From positions 124,001 through 188,000 of the forward strand of contig NZ_AP022619.1 of the NCBI RefSeq assembly GCF_010731655.1: DNA of 64,000 bases. Direction: 5' to 3'. Position 1 is the first letter of the stretch. The number at the start of each line of letters is the position of its first letter. Positions 62,672 through 64,000 of this stretch are shown one piece after another. The position numbers were made by a program, and so were the translations under genes. This DNA comes from Mycobacterium paraseoulense. GTDB taxonomy: Bacteria > Actinomycetota > Actinomycetes > Mycobacteriales > Mycobacteriaceae. The notes beneath the pieces were generated by a model, which saw only the letters and a program-made list of their open reading frames with translations, had not been told where the DNA came from and ran no database searches.

Positions 62672-63585
62672 CGGGTGAGTTGGCGGAGGGCCGCCCGGTG
62701 GATGCCCGTCCGGACGACGGGGGCGGCATCGACGTCGTGCTGGTGACCGGATTGTCCGGCGCCGGGCGGGGTACCGCCGCCAAGGTGCTCGAGGACCTCG
62801 GCTGGTACGTGGCCGACAACCTGCCGCCGCAGCTGATCACCCGCATGGTCGATTTCGGGCTGGCCGCCGGTTCGCGGATCACCCAGCTGGCGGTGGTGAT
62901 GGACGTGCGCTCGCGCGGCTTCACCGGTGACCTCGACGAGGTGCGCAACGAGCTGGCCACCCGCAACATCAGGCCGCGCGTCGTCTTCATGGAGGCATCC
63001 GACGACATGCTGGTGCGCCGCTACGAACAGAACCGCCGCAGCCACCCCCTGCAGGGCGACCAGACCCTGGCCGAGGGCATTGCCGCCGAGCGCCGGATGC
63101 TGGCCCCGGTGCGCGCCACCGCCGACTTGATCATCGACACGTCGACGCTGTCGGTGCGCGGCCTGCGGGAGAGCATCGAGCGCGCGTTCGGCGGCGACAC
63201 CAGCACGTCGATCAGCGTCACGGTCGAATCGTTCGGCTTCAAGTACGGCCTGCCGATGGACGCCGACATGGTGATGGACGTACGGTTCCTGCCCAACCCG
63301 CACTGGGTCGACGAGCTGCGTCCGCTCACCGGGCAGGACCCGGCGGTCAGCGAGTACGTGTTGAGCCAGCCCGGCGCCGCGGATTTCCTGGAGGCCTACC
63401 ATCGGTTGCTGTCTCTGGTCGTCGACGGTTACCGCCGGGAGGGCAAGCGCTACATGACGGTCGCCATCGGCTGCACCGGCGGCAAGCATCGCAGCGTCGC
63501 GATCGCCGAGGCGCTGATGGGGCTGCTGAAGGGCAATCCCCAATTGTCGGTGCGGGTGCTGCATCGGGATCTGGGCCGCGAATGA
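62668..63585 (+). CDS. rapZ: RapZ-family nucleotide-binding protein
   Basis: A 305-aa YvcJ/RapZ protein. The P-loop position reads GLSGAGRGT (residues 28-36), with Arg34 where most bacterial homologues have Lys; from memory M. tuberculosis Rv1421 has the same residue. [29 protein letters not shown] and the C-terminal [16 protein letters not shown] are typical. In E. coli, RapZ directs small-RNA decay for glucosamine synthesis; that system is absent in mycobacteria, so the role differs. ATG 62668 overlaps uvrC and the stop overlaps yvcK. The uvrC-rapZ-yvcK order (followed in mycobacteria by whiA) is conserved. Confidence 0.95.
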   Translation: MTGELAEGRPVDARPDDGGGIDVVLVTGLSGAGRGTAAKVLEDLGWYVADNLPPQLITRMVDFGLAAGSRITQLAVVMDVRSRGFTGDLDEVRNELATRNIRPRVVFMEASDDMLVRRYEQNRRSHPLQGDQTLAEGIAAERRMLAPVRATADLIIDTSTLSVRGLRESIERAFGGDTSTSISVTVESFGFKYGLPMDADMVMDVRFLPNPHWVDELRPLTGQDPAVSEYVLSQPGAADFLEAYHRLLSLVVDGYRREGKRYMTVAIGCTGGKHRSVAIAEALMGLLKGNPQLSVRVLHRDLGRE

Positions 63586-64000
63586 GCGCGCCGACGAATC
63601 AGGGCATCGTCGCGCTCGGCGGGGGACACGGCCTGTACGCGACGCTGTCCGCCGCACGCCGGCTGACGCCCCATGTCACCGCCGTGGTGACCGTCGCCGA
63701 CGACGGCGGTTCCTCGGGGCGGCTGCGCAGCGAACTCGATGTGGTGCCGCCCGGCGATCTGCGAATGGCGTTGGCGGCCTTGGCGTCCGACAGCCCGCAC
63801 GGGCGGTTGTGGGCGACCATCCTGCAGCACCGGTTCGGTGGCAACGGAGCGTTGGCCGGGCATCCGATCGGCAACCTGATGCTCGCCGGGCTGTCCGAGG
63901 TGCTGGCCGATCCGGTGGCCGCGCTCGACGAGCTCGGCCGCATCCTCGGTGTCAAGGGCCGGGTGCTGCCGATGTGTCCGATCGCGCTGCAGATCGAGGC
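63582..64000 (+). CDS. yvcK: YvcK/CuvA-family gluconeogenesis factor (truncated by window end)
   Basis: The first 139 codons of a YvcK-family protein (Rv1422, CuvA in M. smegmatis). IVALGGGHGLYATLSAARRL is the nucleotide-sugar-binding glycine loop, VVTVADDGGSSGRLRSEL is the family hallmark, and HPIGNLMLAGLSEV follows. Members bind UDP-sugars and influence cell-wall synthesis and carbon metabolism. ATG 63582 overlaps the rapZ stop in ATGA. The 3' part lies beyond base 64000. Confidence 0.95.
   Translation, partial: MSAPTNQGIVALGGGHGLYATLSAARRLTPHVTAVVTVADDGGSSGRLRSELDVVPPGDLRMALAALASDSPHGRLWATILQHRFGGNGALAGHPIGNLMLAGLSEVLADPVAALDELGRILGVKGRVLPMCPIALQIE

Overview
This window is a high-GC actinobacterial chromosome segment, clearly from a slow-growing Mycobacterium and most like the M. 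avium complex. The evidence is near-complete gene-by-gene similarity, recalled from memory, to two M. tuberculosis blocks: Rv2557-Rv2531c and Rv1379-Rv1422. Other pointers are abundant GTG starts, many 4-bp ATGA/GTGA gene overlaps, and TANNNT -10 boxes placed 6-8 nt before start codons, as in leaderless mycobacterial transcripts. The species is inferred, not proven.

Layout. Positions 1-18000 correspond to the Rv2557-Rv2531c block: an Rv2557/Rv2558-like protein, YjbQ, alaS, ruvX, mltG, aroE, a small prepilin peptidase, then aroC-aroK-aroB-aroQ (shikimate pathway). An intact IS481-family element follows aroQ. After it come a four-helix membrane protein, pepQ, a small ORF, efp, nusB, a membrane protein and a large PLP-dependent decarboxylase-like protein.

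Positions 18000-26300 are a variable region. It holds a small secreted protein, a histidine kinase and response regulator arranged tail to tail, a four-repeat DUF347 membrane protein, an MFS transporter, a GNAT, a beta-lactamase-fold hydrolase, a STAS protein, a secreted CBM2 protein and a methyltransferase. Phased CGCTGAG repeats lie in the promoters of the two-component genes and their neighbours.

Positions 26340-35061 are the pyrimidine operon pyrR-pyrB-pyrC-(membrane protein)-carA-carB-pyrF, with a PyrR-binding-loop-like hairpin touching the pyrR Shine-Dalgarno. Positions 35100-40000 carry a TOBE/HTH protein and mihF-gmk-rpoZ-coaBC-metK. Positions 39987-44165 carry a Baeyer-Villiger-type monooxygenase, two HSL-family esterases and a lysoplasmalogenase-like protein. 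Positions 44226-50968 carry priA, a MarR regulator with a methyltransferase that shares its operator-like motif, fmt, rsmB, a 56-bp tandem repeat and rpe. Positions 50965-58694 hold riboflavin genes (ribD, ribE, ribBA, ribH) interleaved with the lprG-P55 pair and an apparently acquired low-GC sugar O-methyltransferase. The window ends with a PH-domain membrane protein, a hemophore-like protein, an SDR, uvrC, rapZ and a truncated yvcK.

I saw no rRNA, tRNA, CRISPR array or prophage. The points most worth a second look are the two-component/DUF347 locus with its phased repeats, the IS insertion that regenerated both overlapping stop codons, the pyrR leader hairpin, the MarR operator pair, the palindrome at the metK transcription start, and the overlapping divergent start codons of lipI and the lysoplasmalogenase gene.
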